Below, piece after piece: positions 38,096 through 45,831 of a stretch of 64,000 bases of DNA. The position numbers and the translations under genes were made by a program. Source of the stretch: Streptomyces sp. TLI_235 (lineage in GTDB: Bacteria > Actinomycetota > Actinomycetes > Streptomycetales > Streptomycetaceae); the NCBI GenBank assembly GCA_002300355.1, contig NSGV01000001.1, positions 186,001 to 250,000 on the forward strand, written 5' to 3'. A model generated the notes under the pieces. The model saw only the letters and a program-made list of their open reading frames with translations. It did not search any database and was not told the DNA's origin. The number at the start of each line of letters is the position of its first letter. Position 1 is the stretch's first letter.

Positions 38096-38322
38096 GATGC
38101 TCTGCCCTTCCGTGCGACCCACCGTTCGTCGACTGCCGGGGATCGCCGGGGCCACTCCCGTCGGAGGCGGTGGCATACAGCTGCGCGGTCCGGGTCACTG
38201 TTGCGTGCCGGGCGGCGACCTGACGGTGTTGGGGGCACGGACGCGGCAGGAGGCCGGGGACCGTCTCCCGGGCCGCCGGCCGCCCCCGGGTGGTGACAGG
38301 CCGTCACAGCTGCCGGTTGGGC

Positions 38323-38766
38323 TCAGGTGAACGGGCCTTCGGTGGTGAAGCGGTGCAGGTTGCGGGCGAACGCCTCGGCCTCACCGGGGGGCCAGTCGGA
38401 CAGGCTCGCGGTGATGCGGGCGGCCAGCCGCTCGCGCAGTTCCGTCACGGCCTGTTGGCCCTGGTCGGTCAGGACGAGCAGTTGTGCGCGCCGGTCGTGC
38501 GGGTCGGGCTCACGGCGGACCAGGCCGGCGTCCTCCAGCCGGGTGGCGCGGCGGGTGACGCCCGAGCGGTCGAGCCCGACCTCGGGGGCCAGGTCGGCGG
38601 CGCTGCGCGGCCCTGTCCGGGCGAGGACGCTGAGCACCGGGTACGTCAGCTCGTCCAGTGCCTCGCCCATGCCTTCGGTCAGCCGCCGGTGCAACTGTGT
38701 GCGCGTAGTGCGCCGCAGCAGGACACCCAGGGCGGCCGCGATCTCATTGCCCACCTCGTTCTCCAT
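38323..38766 (-). CDS. MarR-family transcriptional regulator
   Basis: 147-residue winged-helix repressor (MENEVGNEIAAALGVLLRRT). The DNA-binding part is SAADLAPEVGLDRSGVTRRA, then TRLEDAGLVRREPDPHDRRA, followed by LVLTDQGQQAV, the classic MarR wing and dimer helix. It is divergent from a truncated NTF2-like gene. Two nearly identical 17-base palindromes (38779-38795, 38820-38836) lie between them and are its probable operators, implying autoregulation and control of the neighbour. The inducing ligand is unknown. Confidence 0.92.
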   Translation of the reverse strand: MENEVGNEIAAALGVLLRRTTRTQLHRRLTEGMGEALDELTYPVLSVLARTGPRSAADLAPEVGLDRSGVTRRATRLEDAGLVRREPDPHDRRAQLLVLTDQGQQAVTELRERLAARITASLSDWPPGEAEAFARNLHRFTTEGPFT

Positions 38767-38778
38767 GCCACCAGATTA

Positions 38779-38795
38779 GCGTGCGCATCGCACGC
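38779..38795. promoter_or_regulatory. Probable MarR operator 1
   Basis: GCGTGCGCATCGCACGC, a palindrome with 7-base arms and a 3-base centre, lies 12 bases upstream of the marR start. It differs from operator 2 at one position only. Confidence 0.7.
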
Positions 38796-38819
38796 ATTGG
38801 GTGCTACAGTTCAGGAGAA

Positions 38820-38836
38820 GCGTGCGCAGCGCACGC
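38820..38836. promoter_or_regulatory. Probable MarR operator 2
   Basis: GCGTGCGCAGCGCACGC, a palindrome with 8-base arms around a central A. It matches operator 1 at 16 of 17 positions and overlaps the GTG start (38822) of the NTF2-like gene, so binding would block initiation. Centre-to-centre spacing of the two sites is 41 bases, about four helical turns. Confidence 0.7.
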
Positions 38837-39100
38837 ACTACCCAGTTCCTCGACCACATCATCCACCTGAGTGACATCGTCGCCGGCGGCCACGTCGAGG
38901 TCCACGAGGAGCTCCACGACGGCACCAAGTACGCCGACCGACACACCGCCCACATCACCAAGAACGACGGCACCACCGTGACCATGGAGGTCTACGCCTT
39001 CGCCGACCTCGCCCCCGACGGCCGCTTCCACCGCATCGAGGAGACCACACTCATGCTCGAAGGCACCGACACCGACCGCACCATCGGCAGCGCACGCTGA
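38822..39100 (+). CDS. Truncated NTF2/SnoaL-like protein
   Basis: 92 residues from the GTG at 38822, with AGGAG four bases before it. The C-terminal part is GHVEVHEELHDGTKYADRHT, then MEVYAFADLAPDGRFHRIEE and TTLML, clearly paralogous to the NTF2-like protein at 2672-3064. The first 45 or so residues of the fold are missing: the operator palindrome encodes the new N-terminus (VRSARTTQ). Either the N-terminal part was deleted when the MarR-operator segment joined it, or the protein works as a shortened domain. It is likely repressed by the divergent MarR. Confidence 0.65.
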   Translation: MRSARTTQFLDHIIHLSDIVAGGHVEVHEELHDGTKYADRHTAHITKNDGTTVTMEVYAFADLAPDGRFHRIEETTLMLEGTDTDRTIGSAR

Positions 39101-39124
39101 ACACCCGCCGGCACCGCGGTCGGT

Positions 39125-39394
39125 TCAGTCGACCGGTCGGGAGAGCCGTTCCACCATGGCGAGCACGTCCACGGGCCGGGTGATCACCTCATCGCGCGTC
39201 AGGGCCTCGGCAGCGGCCGCGACCTCGTCCGCTGCGACCGACAGGTCGCCGGCCTCGTCGGAGAGGATCACCCAGTCGCCGACCTCGAGTGACCGCGCGC
39301 ACCGCTCGACGAGTTCGAGCAGTTTGCGGTAGCAGTCGGCAAGTTGTCCGGCCGCAGGGGTGAGCGGGATCTGCGCGCCGTCGTCGCTCGTCAT
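39125..39394 (-). CDS. Hypothetical helical protein
   Basis: 89 residues (MTSDDGAQIPLTPAAGQLAD), almost entirely alpha-helical: CYRKLLELVERCARSLEVGD, LSVAADEVAAAAEALTRDEV, RPVDVLAMVERLSRPVD. There is no membrane segment or motif. It sits 24 bases from the end of the NTF2-like gene, in convergent orientation. I do not recognise the family. Confidence 0.5.
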   Translation of the reverse strand: MTSDDGAQIPLTPAAGQLADCYRKLLELVERCARSLEVGDWVILSDEAGDLSVAADEVAAAAEALTRDEVITRPVDVLAMVERLSRPVD

Positions 39395-39614
39395 GCCGGC
39401 CAGACTAGGCGGGACGACGACGGAAGCCCGTCAACCCGTCCGCGGACTGCTCCGCGCGGCCGACCGAACGCTGCCGTGGGACCGGCCCCGTCGACACTCG
39501 CGACATGGACGCAGCGTTCACATTCGGGCTATATGGACTCATTGTTCATTAGCTGAGCGCGCGGCACGGCCGGGCCCGGCTCGGCGCCACGACGAATCAG
39601 GGGAAGCACCGCAC

Positions 39615-40525
39615 ATGAGCATGCAGCAGCGAGCCGTCGTCGACGCCTGCTCCGCGACGGGCCGCTCGACCTCGGGGGCGACCTCGTCAAACAGCGCGCG
39701 ATCTTCGAGAAGTTGCTCACCGCGCACCCCGTGGCCCAGAACGTCGAGGCAGTGCCCGGCGCGTTCGGCGGCGTGCCGGTGGTCACCGTCGACGTGGCCG
39801 GCGGACGGAGGGACCGTGTCGTCCTCTACTTCCACGGCGGCGGGTACGCCATGGGCTCGGCCGCCGCCTCCGCCGGCCTGGCCTCGGACCTCGCCCGGTG
39901 CGCGGGCTGCCGAATCGTCTCCGTCGACTACCGGCTCGCACCCGAGCACCCCTTCCCGGCCGCGCCGCAGGACGCGCTCGCCGCCTACCGGGCCCTGTTG
40001 GACAGCGGTGTGCCGGCCGACCGGATCGCCCTGGCAGGCGAGTCCGCGGGGGCCGGGCTGGCTCTCGCCGCCCTGGCGGCCATGGCGGCCGAAGGTCTTC
40101 CACGGCCGGCCTCGGCCGCCCTGTTCTCCCCCTGGGTCGACCTGACCATGAGCGGCGCCAGCATGACGGGCAAGGCCGCCGCGGACCCCGCGCTCACCCC
40201 GCGGGCGCTGCACCGCCGGGTCGTGGACTACCTCGGCGCCGGCGATCCTGCGCACCCCCTCGCGAGCCCGCTCTTCGCCGACCTCGCCGGCCTGCCGCCG
40301 CTGCTCGTCCAGGCGGGTTCACACGAGATCCTGCTCGACGACGCGACCCGGCTGGCCGCCCGCGCGGCAGCCGCCGACGTGGACGTCACCCTCCAGGTCA
40401 CCCCGGGAGTCCCCCACGTCTTCCAGGGCTTCGCCCACCTGCTCGACGAGGGCGCGGCCGCACTCGCCGCGGCCGGGTCCTTCCTGCGCGCACACTTCCC
40501 GGCGGACCTGCCACCGCTGCCGTAA
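39615..40525 (+). pseudogene. HSL-family alpha/beta-hydrolase (esterase), frameshifted N-terminus
   Basis: Carboxylesterase/lipase of the hormone-sensitive-lipase family, about 300 residues. The ATG at 39615 with GGGGAAG upstream gives MSMQQRAVVDA. A one-base loss near 39,645 moves the frame to LLRDGPLDLGGDLVKQRAIF, then EKLLTAHPVAQ, after which everything is intact: oxyanion-hole motif YFHGGGYAMGSA, nucleophile elbow LAGESAGAGL, the acid-containing SHEILLDDATRLA and the catalytic histidine in TPGVPHVFQGF. It could still be translated from a TTG at 39713, losing about 33 residues of cap. It may therefore be a sequencing error or a mild truncation. Confidence 0.8.
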
Positions 40526-40534
40526 CGGGGCGGT

Positions 40535-40732
40535 TCAGCGACCCCAGGTCACGTCGGCCAGGGTGGGCGCGGGGGTCGGGCCGGGGGTGCCCGGCACGAC
40601 CGGCGCCGTGCTGCCCGAGTCGGCCACGGACACCCGGTGGTGGGACGGGCCGGCGTTGACGGCACCCAGTCCGACGACGGAACCCAGAGCGAGCACGGCA
40701 ACCGCGACCTTGACAACCCGGCTGGAGATCAC
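40535..40732 (-). CDS. Short secreted peptide
   Basis: 65 residues from the GTG at 40732, with AAGGGGGA about eight bases upstream. VISSRVVKVAVAVLALGSVV is a signal-like hydrophobic segment. A Ser/Thr/Pro-rich tail follows (GSTAPVVPGTPGPTPAPT) and ends LADVTWGR. No cysteine, so no lanthipeptide-like rings of the usual kind. It could be a signalling peptide or a small exported protein at the left border of the biosynthetic cluster. Not recognised. Confidence 0.5.
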   Translation of the reverse strand: MISSRVVKVAVAVLALGSVVGLGAVNAGPSHHRVSVADSGSTAPVVPGTPGPTPAPTLADVTWGR

Positions 40733-40854
40733 AGCAAGTCCCCCTTCGCTGAAGACACATGGAGAGTTCGACGATCCTGGCGGTGCCTTCGACCGGCGCC
40801 CGCGACCGGGGGCGGCGTCCGCCGGCCCCCGACGTCGAGAACTCTGCCGCCGCG

Positions 40855-41223
40855 TCAGAACGGTTGGAAGGGGTGTCCCTTGGACGGATTCTGCAGTGGC
40901 ACAATGCGTCCAGGGGCGGTTTCGTCCAGTAGCCGGTCCCAGTAGCCGGGCTCCATGGCGGCCCCGCAGCGGTCCAGGGTGAATCCGGCGAGTTCCCGGT
41001 GGTCGGTCAGGGCGCGCCGGCAGGTGCGTCGGGCGGCGAGCTCCGCGTGGTCCAGGTCGGCGGCGGTGAGGAACAGGCCGACGACCACCCGGCCCTCGTC
41101 CTCGTCGTGCACGGTGACGTGTTCCAGCCGGGCGTCCTGCGCGCAACAGGAGAGCATCTGCGCGAGGGCGTCCGGCGGTGCGGTGGCATCGTGGGAGCGC
41201 AACTGGGCGTGTACGAGATACAT
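40855..41223 (-). CDS. Small conserved-looking hypothetical protein
   Basis: 122 residues from the ATG at 41223 (MYLVHAQLRSHDATAPPDAL), with AGGAT upstream. Alternating strands and helices: RLEHVTVHDEDEGRVVVGLF, LTAADLDHAELAARRTCRRA, LAGFTLDRCGAAMEPGYWDR. The layout is like a ferredoxin-like/dimeric barrel fold. I do not recognise a named family. It is divergent from the regulator at 41490 and may belong to the cluster. Confidence 0.55.
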   Translation of the reverse strand: MYLVHAQLRSHDATAPPDALAQMLSCCAQDARLEHVTVHDEDEGRVVVGLFLTAADLDHAELAARRTCRRALTDHRELAGFTLDRCGAAMEPGYWDRLLDETAPGRIVPLQNPSKGHPFQPF

Positions 41224-41489
41224 GGCGGCCATCCTGCGCTCGGCGGCGGTTCGGCAACAATCGATGCCACGGGACGTTTGCTGCACTTGCACAAAGAGGC
41301 CGCCGTCGGCGGGGCCTGCCGCCGCGGCCGCACCGTCGCCGGTCCTCGGCCCACCCGGCCGTTTCCGACCCGGTCGGAGCGTGTGCGGTCGATCCGCACT
41401 CTGCCGGTTTGGCCCTGGTGTCGTGCTCCTGACGATCTATCATCGAATGTTCGGATAACGGACTTCTCGATGGGATGGGGCGACCGCGC

Positions 41490-42497
41490 GTGCTTGAGAT
41501 CCTCGGTCTGGACCAGGAAGCGGAACGGCTCTACCGCCTGATGCTGGCGCACCCGCACGACGGTGTCGTGGAGCTCTCCCAGCGCTTCGCGGCGCCGCCG
41601 GCCCAGATACGCCGGCTGCTGGACCGGCTCAGCGGCCTGGCACTGGTCCATCCCGCCGCCCAGGAGGGCGAGTTCCCCGGGACGGGATTCCGGCCGGTGC
41701 CGCCCGAGGTGGCGATGGAACTGCTGCTGGCCCGTCAGCAGGCGGACCTCGCCGCACAGCAGTTGAAGATCGAGGCCTCGCGCGCGGCCGCGGCGCGCCT
41801 GATCGCCGAGTGCTCGGCGCTGCGGCCGCAGGAGGCCGCCTCGCACGGCGAGCAGCTGACCGGCCCCGAGGAGATCCGGAGCCGTCTGAGCCGGCTCGCC
41901 GACGAGACCATGCACGAGATCATGACGTTCGCCCCGGGTGGCGCCCACACGGAGGCGGATCTGGAGGCCAGTCGCGAGCCCAACGCAGCGCTGCTGGACC
42001 GCGGCATCGTGATCCGCACCGTCTACCTGGACAGTGTCCGCAACCACCAGCCCACCGCACGGCATCTGCAGTGGCTGAGCGATCACGGCGGTCACGTCCG
42101 CACCGTGCCGACCCTGCCGATCCGGATGATCATCTCCGATCGGCGGCTGGCCGTGCTGCCGATCGACACCGCCGACGCACGGGCCGGGGCGGTGCTCCTG
42201 CAGGGCAGTGGCACCGTCACCGCGCTGTGCGCGCTGTTCGAGAGCTTCTGGGGCAACGCCTCACCGCTCAGCTCGCCGCGGGCCAGTGACAGCAACGGTC
42301 TTCCTGCGCAGGAGGCGGCGGTGCTGCGGCTGCTCGCCCACGGGCTCACTGACGAAGCCATTGCCAAGCGCCTCGGTGTCTCGCCGCGCACCGCACGGCG
42401 CATCGCGGCGGATCTGATGGAGCGTCTGGAGGCCCGGAGCCGTTTCGAGGCGGGCGTCCACGCCGTCCAGGACGGGTGGCTGCCGAGCACGCGGTAG
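41490..42497 (+). CDS. TrmB-like/LuxR-type transcriptional regulator
   Basis: 335 residues from the GTG at 41490 (VLEILGLDQEAERLYRLMLA); an ATG at 41475 would add five. The N-terminal TrmB-like winged helix (VVELSQRFAAPPAQIRRLLD) is followed by a coiled segment, then a phospholipase-D-like/TrmB effector-like domain (ETMHEIMTFAPGG, RGIVIRTVYLDSVRNH). The C-terminal LuxR/GerE helix-turn-helix is QEAAVLRLLAHGLTDEAIAK, continuing RLGVSPRTARRIAADLMERL. This two-HTH architecture is a common regulator type next to Streptomyces biosynthetic clusters, and here it precedes the SARP gene. Probable role: cluster-situated regulation. Confidence 0.82.
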   Translation: MLEILGLDQEAERLYRLMLAHPHDGVVELSQRFAAPPAQIRRLLDRLSGLALVHPAAQEGEFPGTGFRPVPPEVAMELLLARQQADLAAQQLKIEASRAAAARLIAECSALRPQEAASHGEQLTGPEEIRSRLSRLADETMHEIMTFAPGGAHTEADLEASREPNAALLDRGIVIRTVYLDSVRNHQPTARHLQWLSDHGGHVRTVPTLPIRMIISDRRLAVLPIDTADARAGAVLLQGSGTVTALCALFESFWGNASPLSSPRASDSNGLPAQEAAVLRLLAHGLTDEAIAKRLGVSPRTARRIAADLMERLEARSRFEAGVHAVQDGWLPSTR

Positions 42498-42549
42498 CCG
42501 TGACGCGGGCTCCCGGCGCGGGCCGGATCCGGCCTGGACGGCTTATGCC

Positions 42550-42565
42550 AGCGTCATCAAGCGTC
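42550..42565. promoter_or_regulatory. AGCGTC direct repeats upstream of SARP gene
   Basis: AGCGTCATCAAGCGTC carries two AGCGTC copies spaced 10 bases apart, about 110 bases upstream of the SARP start. SARP regulators bind hexameric or heptameric direct repeats at 11-base spacing, so this is a weak candidate site only. Confidence 0.25.
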
Positions 42566-42672
42566 CACCCGTTTCCTCTATCGCACCTCTCGGATGTGGT
42601 GTCACATGGGGACCGGCCCGGGGAATCGATCGCCCGGCCGCCGAATCCCACTCCCATCGAAGGTGTTCCGCC

Positions 42673-43524
42673 ATGGACTATCAACTCCTGGGCCCGGTCG
42701 AGGTATCCACCGCGGGGCGGGTGGCCGGCCTGGGCGGCCGCCGCCAGCAGGCCGCGCTGGCCGCGCTGCTGCTCGAGGCCGGCCGGGTCGTGTCGGTCGA
42801 CCGGCTGACCGAGGTGATCTGGAACGACGACGCGCCGGAGACCGCGCGGGCCCAGGTGCAGACCTGCGTCTCCACGCTGCGCCGCAAGCTGCTGGACGAC
42901 CGGATCGTCAGCCGGTACCCGGGCTACGCCATCGAGGTCGCGCCGGAGCGGGTGGACCTCGCGGTCTACCGTGGCCGGGTCGACGCCGCCCGCGACCTGC
43001 TCGCGCAGGGCAGGCCGGAACAGGCCGTCGCCTCCTTCCAGGCGGCGCTCGACCTGTGGCGCGGGCCCGCGCTGAGCGGGGTGCCCGGCCTGGCGATCGA
43101 GGCGGCCCGGCTGGAGGAGGAACGGCTCGCGATCACGGAGGAGATGCTGGAGACCGAACTCGGCCTCGGCCGCCGTGCCGCGCTGGTCGGCACCCTCGCC
43201 TCCCTGGTCAGCCGGCATCCGCTGCGGGAACGGCTGCGGGCGCTGCTGATGCGGGCCCTGAACGACTCCGGCCGCAAGGCGGAGGCGCTGCAGCAGTACC
43301 GCGAGGCGCACACGCTGATGGTCCGCGAGCTCGGCGTGCAGCCGGGCGCCGAGCTGCAGGCGCTGTTCCAGCGGCTGCTGGCGGCCGACGGCGGGCTCGT
43401 CCTGGCCGGTTCCGGCCGTCCGCTCGGGGCCGCGGCGGAGCCGCACGGGGCCGGGGCCGAACCGCACGGGGCCGCGGGGTCCTGCGCCGGCTGCCGGGCC
43501 CCGCTGACCGCGCTGGCGTCCTGA
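42673..43524 (+). CDS. SARP-family pathway activator
   Basis: 283 residues (MDYQLLGPVEVSTAGRVAGL). An OmpR-like winged helix (about residues 15-95: RRQQAALAALLLEAGRVVSV, then TLRRKLLDDRIVSRYPGYAI) is followed by the bacterial transcriptional activation domain of TPR-like helices (about 100-240: DLAVYRGRVDAARDLLAQGR, ALLMRALNDSGRKAEALQQY). This is the short SARP type (as in ActII-ORF4, RedD), which switches on antibiotic clusters. The C-terminal tail is low-complexity (GAAAEPHGAGAEPHGAAG) and ends with a CxxC (SCAGCRAP). It lies immediately upstream of the ATP-grasp gene and probably activates the leftward operon. Confidence 0.92.
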   Translation: MDYQLLGPVEVSTAGRVAGLGGRRQQAALAALLLEAGRVVSVDRLTEVIWNDDAPETARAQVQTCVSTLRRKLLDDRIVSRYPGYAIEVAPERVDLAVYRGRVDAARDLLAQGRPEQAVASFQAALDLWRGPALSGVPGLAIEAARLEEERLAITEEMLETELGLGRRAALVGTLASLVSRHPLRERLRALLMRALNDSGRKAEALQQYREAHTLMVRELGVQPGAELQALFQRLLAADGGLVLAGSGRPLGAAAEPHGAGAEPHGAAGSCAGCRAPLTALAS

Positions 43525-43592
43525 CCCGTGCGAGTCGCCCGCCGACTGCCGCCGAGCCCTGCCCGGATCCGACCTGCTGAGGTGCCTTCCCG

Positions 43593-44915
43593 ATGAACTC
43601 GCTCACCGAGGACTTCCTTCGACTTCCCGTCCGCCGGTCCGGCGCCGCCCACCGCGACCGGCCCGCACCGCGGACGAACCGGGCCGCACCCCGGCTGTCC
43701 CGCCCGGTGTTCCTGGACGCCGACCGGCGCGCACGGCTGCACCGGGACCTGACGGCCCTGCACGACCTGCTGATGGTGATGCCCGAGCGGGTGACCGACG
43801 GCGACCTGACCCGGTACGGCGCCCTGCTGGGTCTGACCGGCCCGCAGATCGAGGCCGCCCGGCGCACCGCCAGAGCGGGCACCCCGCGGCTCGCCAGGCC
43901 GGACGTGTACCAGACCGCGGACGGCTTCCGGGTCCTGGAGTTGAACGCCACCTCGGCCCTCGGCGGCCTCGGCATCTCGTGGCAGGCCAGGCTGCACCTG
44001 GCCGACCCGGTCGTCCGGGAGTTCGTGGAGTCCCGGGGGCTGCGCTGCCTGGACACCATGTCCATGATCGCCGACGAGGTGCGGGCCTGCTGCGAACGCC
44101 GCGGCTACGACGGGCAGCGGCCGGTGATCGCCGTGGTCGACTCCCCCGCCGGCTTCGGCGCGGACCCGGCGAGCAGCGAGTTCGTCGCCATGATGTTCGC
44201 CGAGCGCGGCTTCACCGCGCGCGCCGCCGACGTCTGCGCGCTGCGACGGCGCGACGGCGGGCTGTGGCTCGACGGCCTGCGGGTGGACGTGGTGCACCGG
44301 ATGTTCCTGCTGGAGGAACTGGTGTCGTCGGCGGACGCGCAGGTCTTCGACGAGCTGTTCCGGGCGTTGGAGGCGGACGAGGCGATGATGATGCTGCCGC
44401 TGGACGTGGAGGCGCTGGGCGGCAAGTCGGCGCTGGCGGTGCTCAGCGACCGACGGCACCGGGCCGCCCTCTCCGCCGACGAGCGCGCGTTGGTGGACCG
44501 CGTGCTGCCGTGGACCGCCGCACTGGACGGCGGGAAGCTCCTGGTGGACGAGGACGAGGTCGACCCGCTCGAGTACTGCCTCGCGCACCGGCACGACCTC
44601 GTGCTCAAGCCCAGCTGGCTGCACGGCGGTGCCGGGGTGCTGCCCGGCTGGACCGCCACGGAGCAGGAGTGGCGCGAGGGTGTGACGGCGGCCCTCGGCG
44701 GCCCGTACGTGGTGCAGCGGCGGGTGGTGCCGGAGCCGGAGGACTTCCGTGACGCGGAGACCGGCGGGTTGGAGCCGTGGGTGCTCAACTGGGGCGTGTT
44801 CCTGGTCGGCGACGCGTTCGGCGGGGTGCAGGTCCGCGGCCTGCCCGCCAGTGCTCCGGGCGCCGTGGTGAGTCAGGGCGACGGCGCCTCGCTGAGCTGC
44901 TGCTTCTCGGCGTGA
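43593..44915 (+). CDS. ATP-grasp-like enzyme (possible amide/peptide ligase)
   Basis: 440 residues (MNSLTEDFLRLPVRRSGAAH), with GAGGTG eight bases upstream. The N-terminal half contains YQTADGFRVLELNATSALGG and GISWQARLHLADPVVREFVE. Near residues 330-380 the segment LVLKPSWLHGGAGVLPGWTA, then GPYVVQRRVVPEPEDF, has the lysine-anchored ATP-binding strand and glycine-rich loop of ATP-grasp enzymes. The end WVLNWGVFLVGDAFGGVQVR resembles their metal-binding core. The family resembles circularly permuted type 2 ATP-grasp/glutathionylspermidine-synthase-like ligases that join an amine to a carboxylate. It probably follows SARP on one transcript and ends at a perfect palindrome. Confidence 0.65.
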   Translation: MNSLTEDFLRLPVRRSGAAHRDRPAPRTNRAAPRLSRPVFLDADRRARLHRDLTALHDLLMVMPERVTDGDLTRYGALLGLTGPQIEAARRTARAGTPRLARPDVYQTADGFRVLELNATSALGGLGISWQARLHLADPVVREFVESRGLRCLDTMSMIADEVRACCERRGYDGQRPVIAVVDSPAGFGADPASSEFVAMMFAERGFTARAADVCALRRRDGGLWLDGLRVDVVHRMFLLEELVSSADAQVFDELFRALEADEAMMMLPLDVEALGGKSALAVLSDRRHRAALSADERALVDRVLPWTAALDGGKLLVDEDEVDPLEYCLAHRHDLVLKPSWLHGGAGVLPGWTATEQEWREGVTAALGGPYVVQRRVVPEPEDFRDAETGGLEPWVLNWGVFLVGDAFGGVQVRGLPASAPGAVVSQGDGASLSCCFSA

Positions 44916-44962
44916 GCGGGTGAGTGGCGTGAGCGGGTTCTCGGCGTGAGCGGGTGAGTGGC

Positions 44963-44990
44963 GGCGTCCGGGCCCCGGGGCCCGGACGCC
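44963..44990. terminator. 28-bp perfect palindrome, bidirectional terminator
   Basis: A perfect 14+14 base palindrome (arm GGCGTCCGGGCCCC) lies between the convergent ATP-grasp gene (ends 44915) and the type II thioesterase gene (ends 44996). It is well placed to terminate both transcripts. Confidence 0.8.
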
Positions 44991-44995
44991 GGGTG

Positions 44996-45787
44996 TCAGC
45001 GGGTTCCTCCGTCCGGCTCGGCGGTGTCGCGCAGGTCCCGGCGGATCCCCTCCAGGACGGCGGCCTGCTGGTCGTGCAGGAAGAAGTGGCCGCCCGGCAG
45101 GATGTGGCTGCGGAACCGCTGCCGCGCGTAACGCTGCCACGCCAGGACGGCGGCCGGCTCCACGGCCCCGTCGGCGGCGCCCCCGAACGCGCTGATCCTC
45201 GGCAGGAGCCGGGCCGGTGCGGTGTGCTGGTGGCTCGCCACGAGCTCCAGGTCCGCCCGCAGCAGCGGCAGGAAGAGCTCCGCGAAGCCCGGGGTGTCGA
45301 GGAGCTGGGACGGGGTTCCGCCAAGTCGGCGGATCTGGTCGGCGAACTCGCCCTCGGGCAGCAGGTGCATGTCCGGCCGGATCCGGCGCAGGTGCGGGGC
45401 GCAGGCGGCGGAGACGAACAGGGTCCGCGGCGGCGTCGCCCCGTCCGCGACGAGGGCGCCGGCGAGCTCGTAGGCGAGCGTCGCGCCCATGCTGTGCCCG
45501 AACAGCGCGTAGTCGCCGTCCGTGTAGGGCGCGAGCGTCTGCGCGAGGTCCGCCACCAGGTCGGGCATCCGCACCGCCGGGGCCTCGCCGTGCCGTTCCT
45601 CGCGTCCGGGGAGCTGGATCGGCACCGGCTGGAATCCCTCCGCCGGCAGGCGGGTCCAGCTCCGGAACATCCTGGCCCCGCCTCCGGCGTAGGGCAGGCA
45701 GAACAGCGGGAGCCCCTGGCCGGGCCGCGGCGGGCCGTAGGGGAACCACCGGGCGGCCCGGGCGGTGGGCGCGGTGTCGACGAGCAC
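44996..45787 (-). CDS. Type II thioesterase
   Basis: 263 residues from the GTG at 45787 (VLVDTAPTARAARWFPYGPP), with GAGGAGG seven bases upstream. An alpha/beta hydrolase of the editing-thioesterase family (as in SrfA-TE, GrsT, RifR): PLFCLPYAGGGARMFRSWTR, PIQLPGREERHGE, the nucleophile elbow FGHSMGATLAYELA, and GGHFFLHD with the catalytic histidine. It removes misprimed or stalled acyl groups from carrier proteins of the adjacent synthases. It is the last gene of the leftward operon, 44 bases after the NRPS gene. Confidence 0.93.
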   Translation of the reverse strand: MLVDTAPTARAARWFPYGPPRPGQGLPLFCLPYAGGGARMFRSWTRLPAEGFQPVPIQLPGREERHGEAPAVRMPDLVADLAQTLAPYTDGDYALFGHSMGATLAYELAGALVADGATPPRTLFVSAACAPHLRRIRPDMHLLPEGEFADQIRRLGGTPSQLLDTPGFAELFLPLLRADLELVASHQHTAPARLLPRISAFGGAADGAVEPAAVLAWQRYARQRFRSHILPGGHFFLHDQQAAVLEGIRRDLRDTAEPDGGTR

Positions 45788-45831
45788 GGAGGGACCTCCT
45801 CTCTCGGTATCGGTGTCGGTAGCGGTAGCGG

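Noticed and set aside
39615..39713. Intact esterase starting at the TTG at 39713
   Set aside because: The upstream ATG has a good ribosome site and the missing residues are readable in the shifted frame, so a frameshift is the better explanation.
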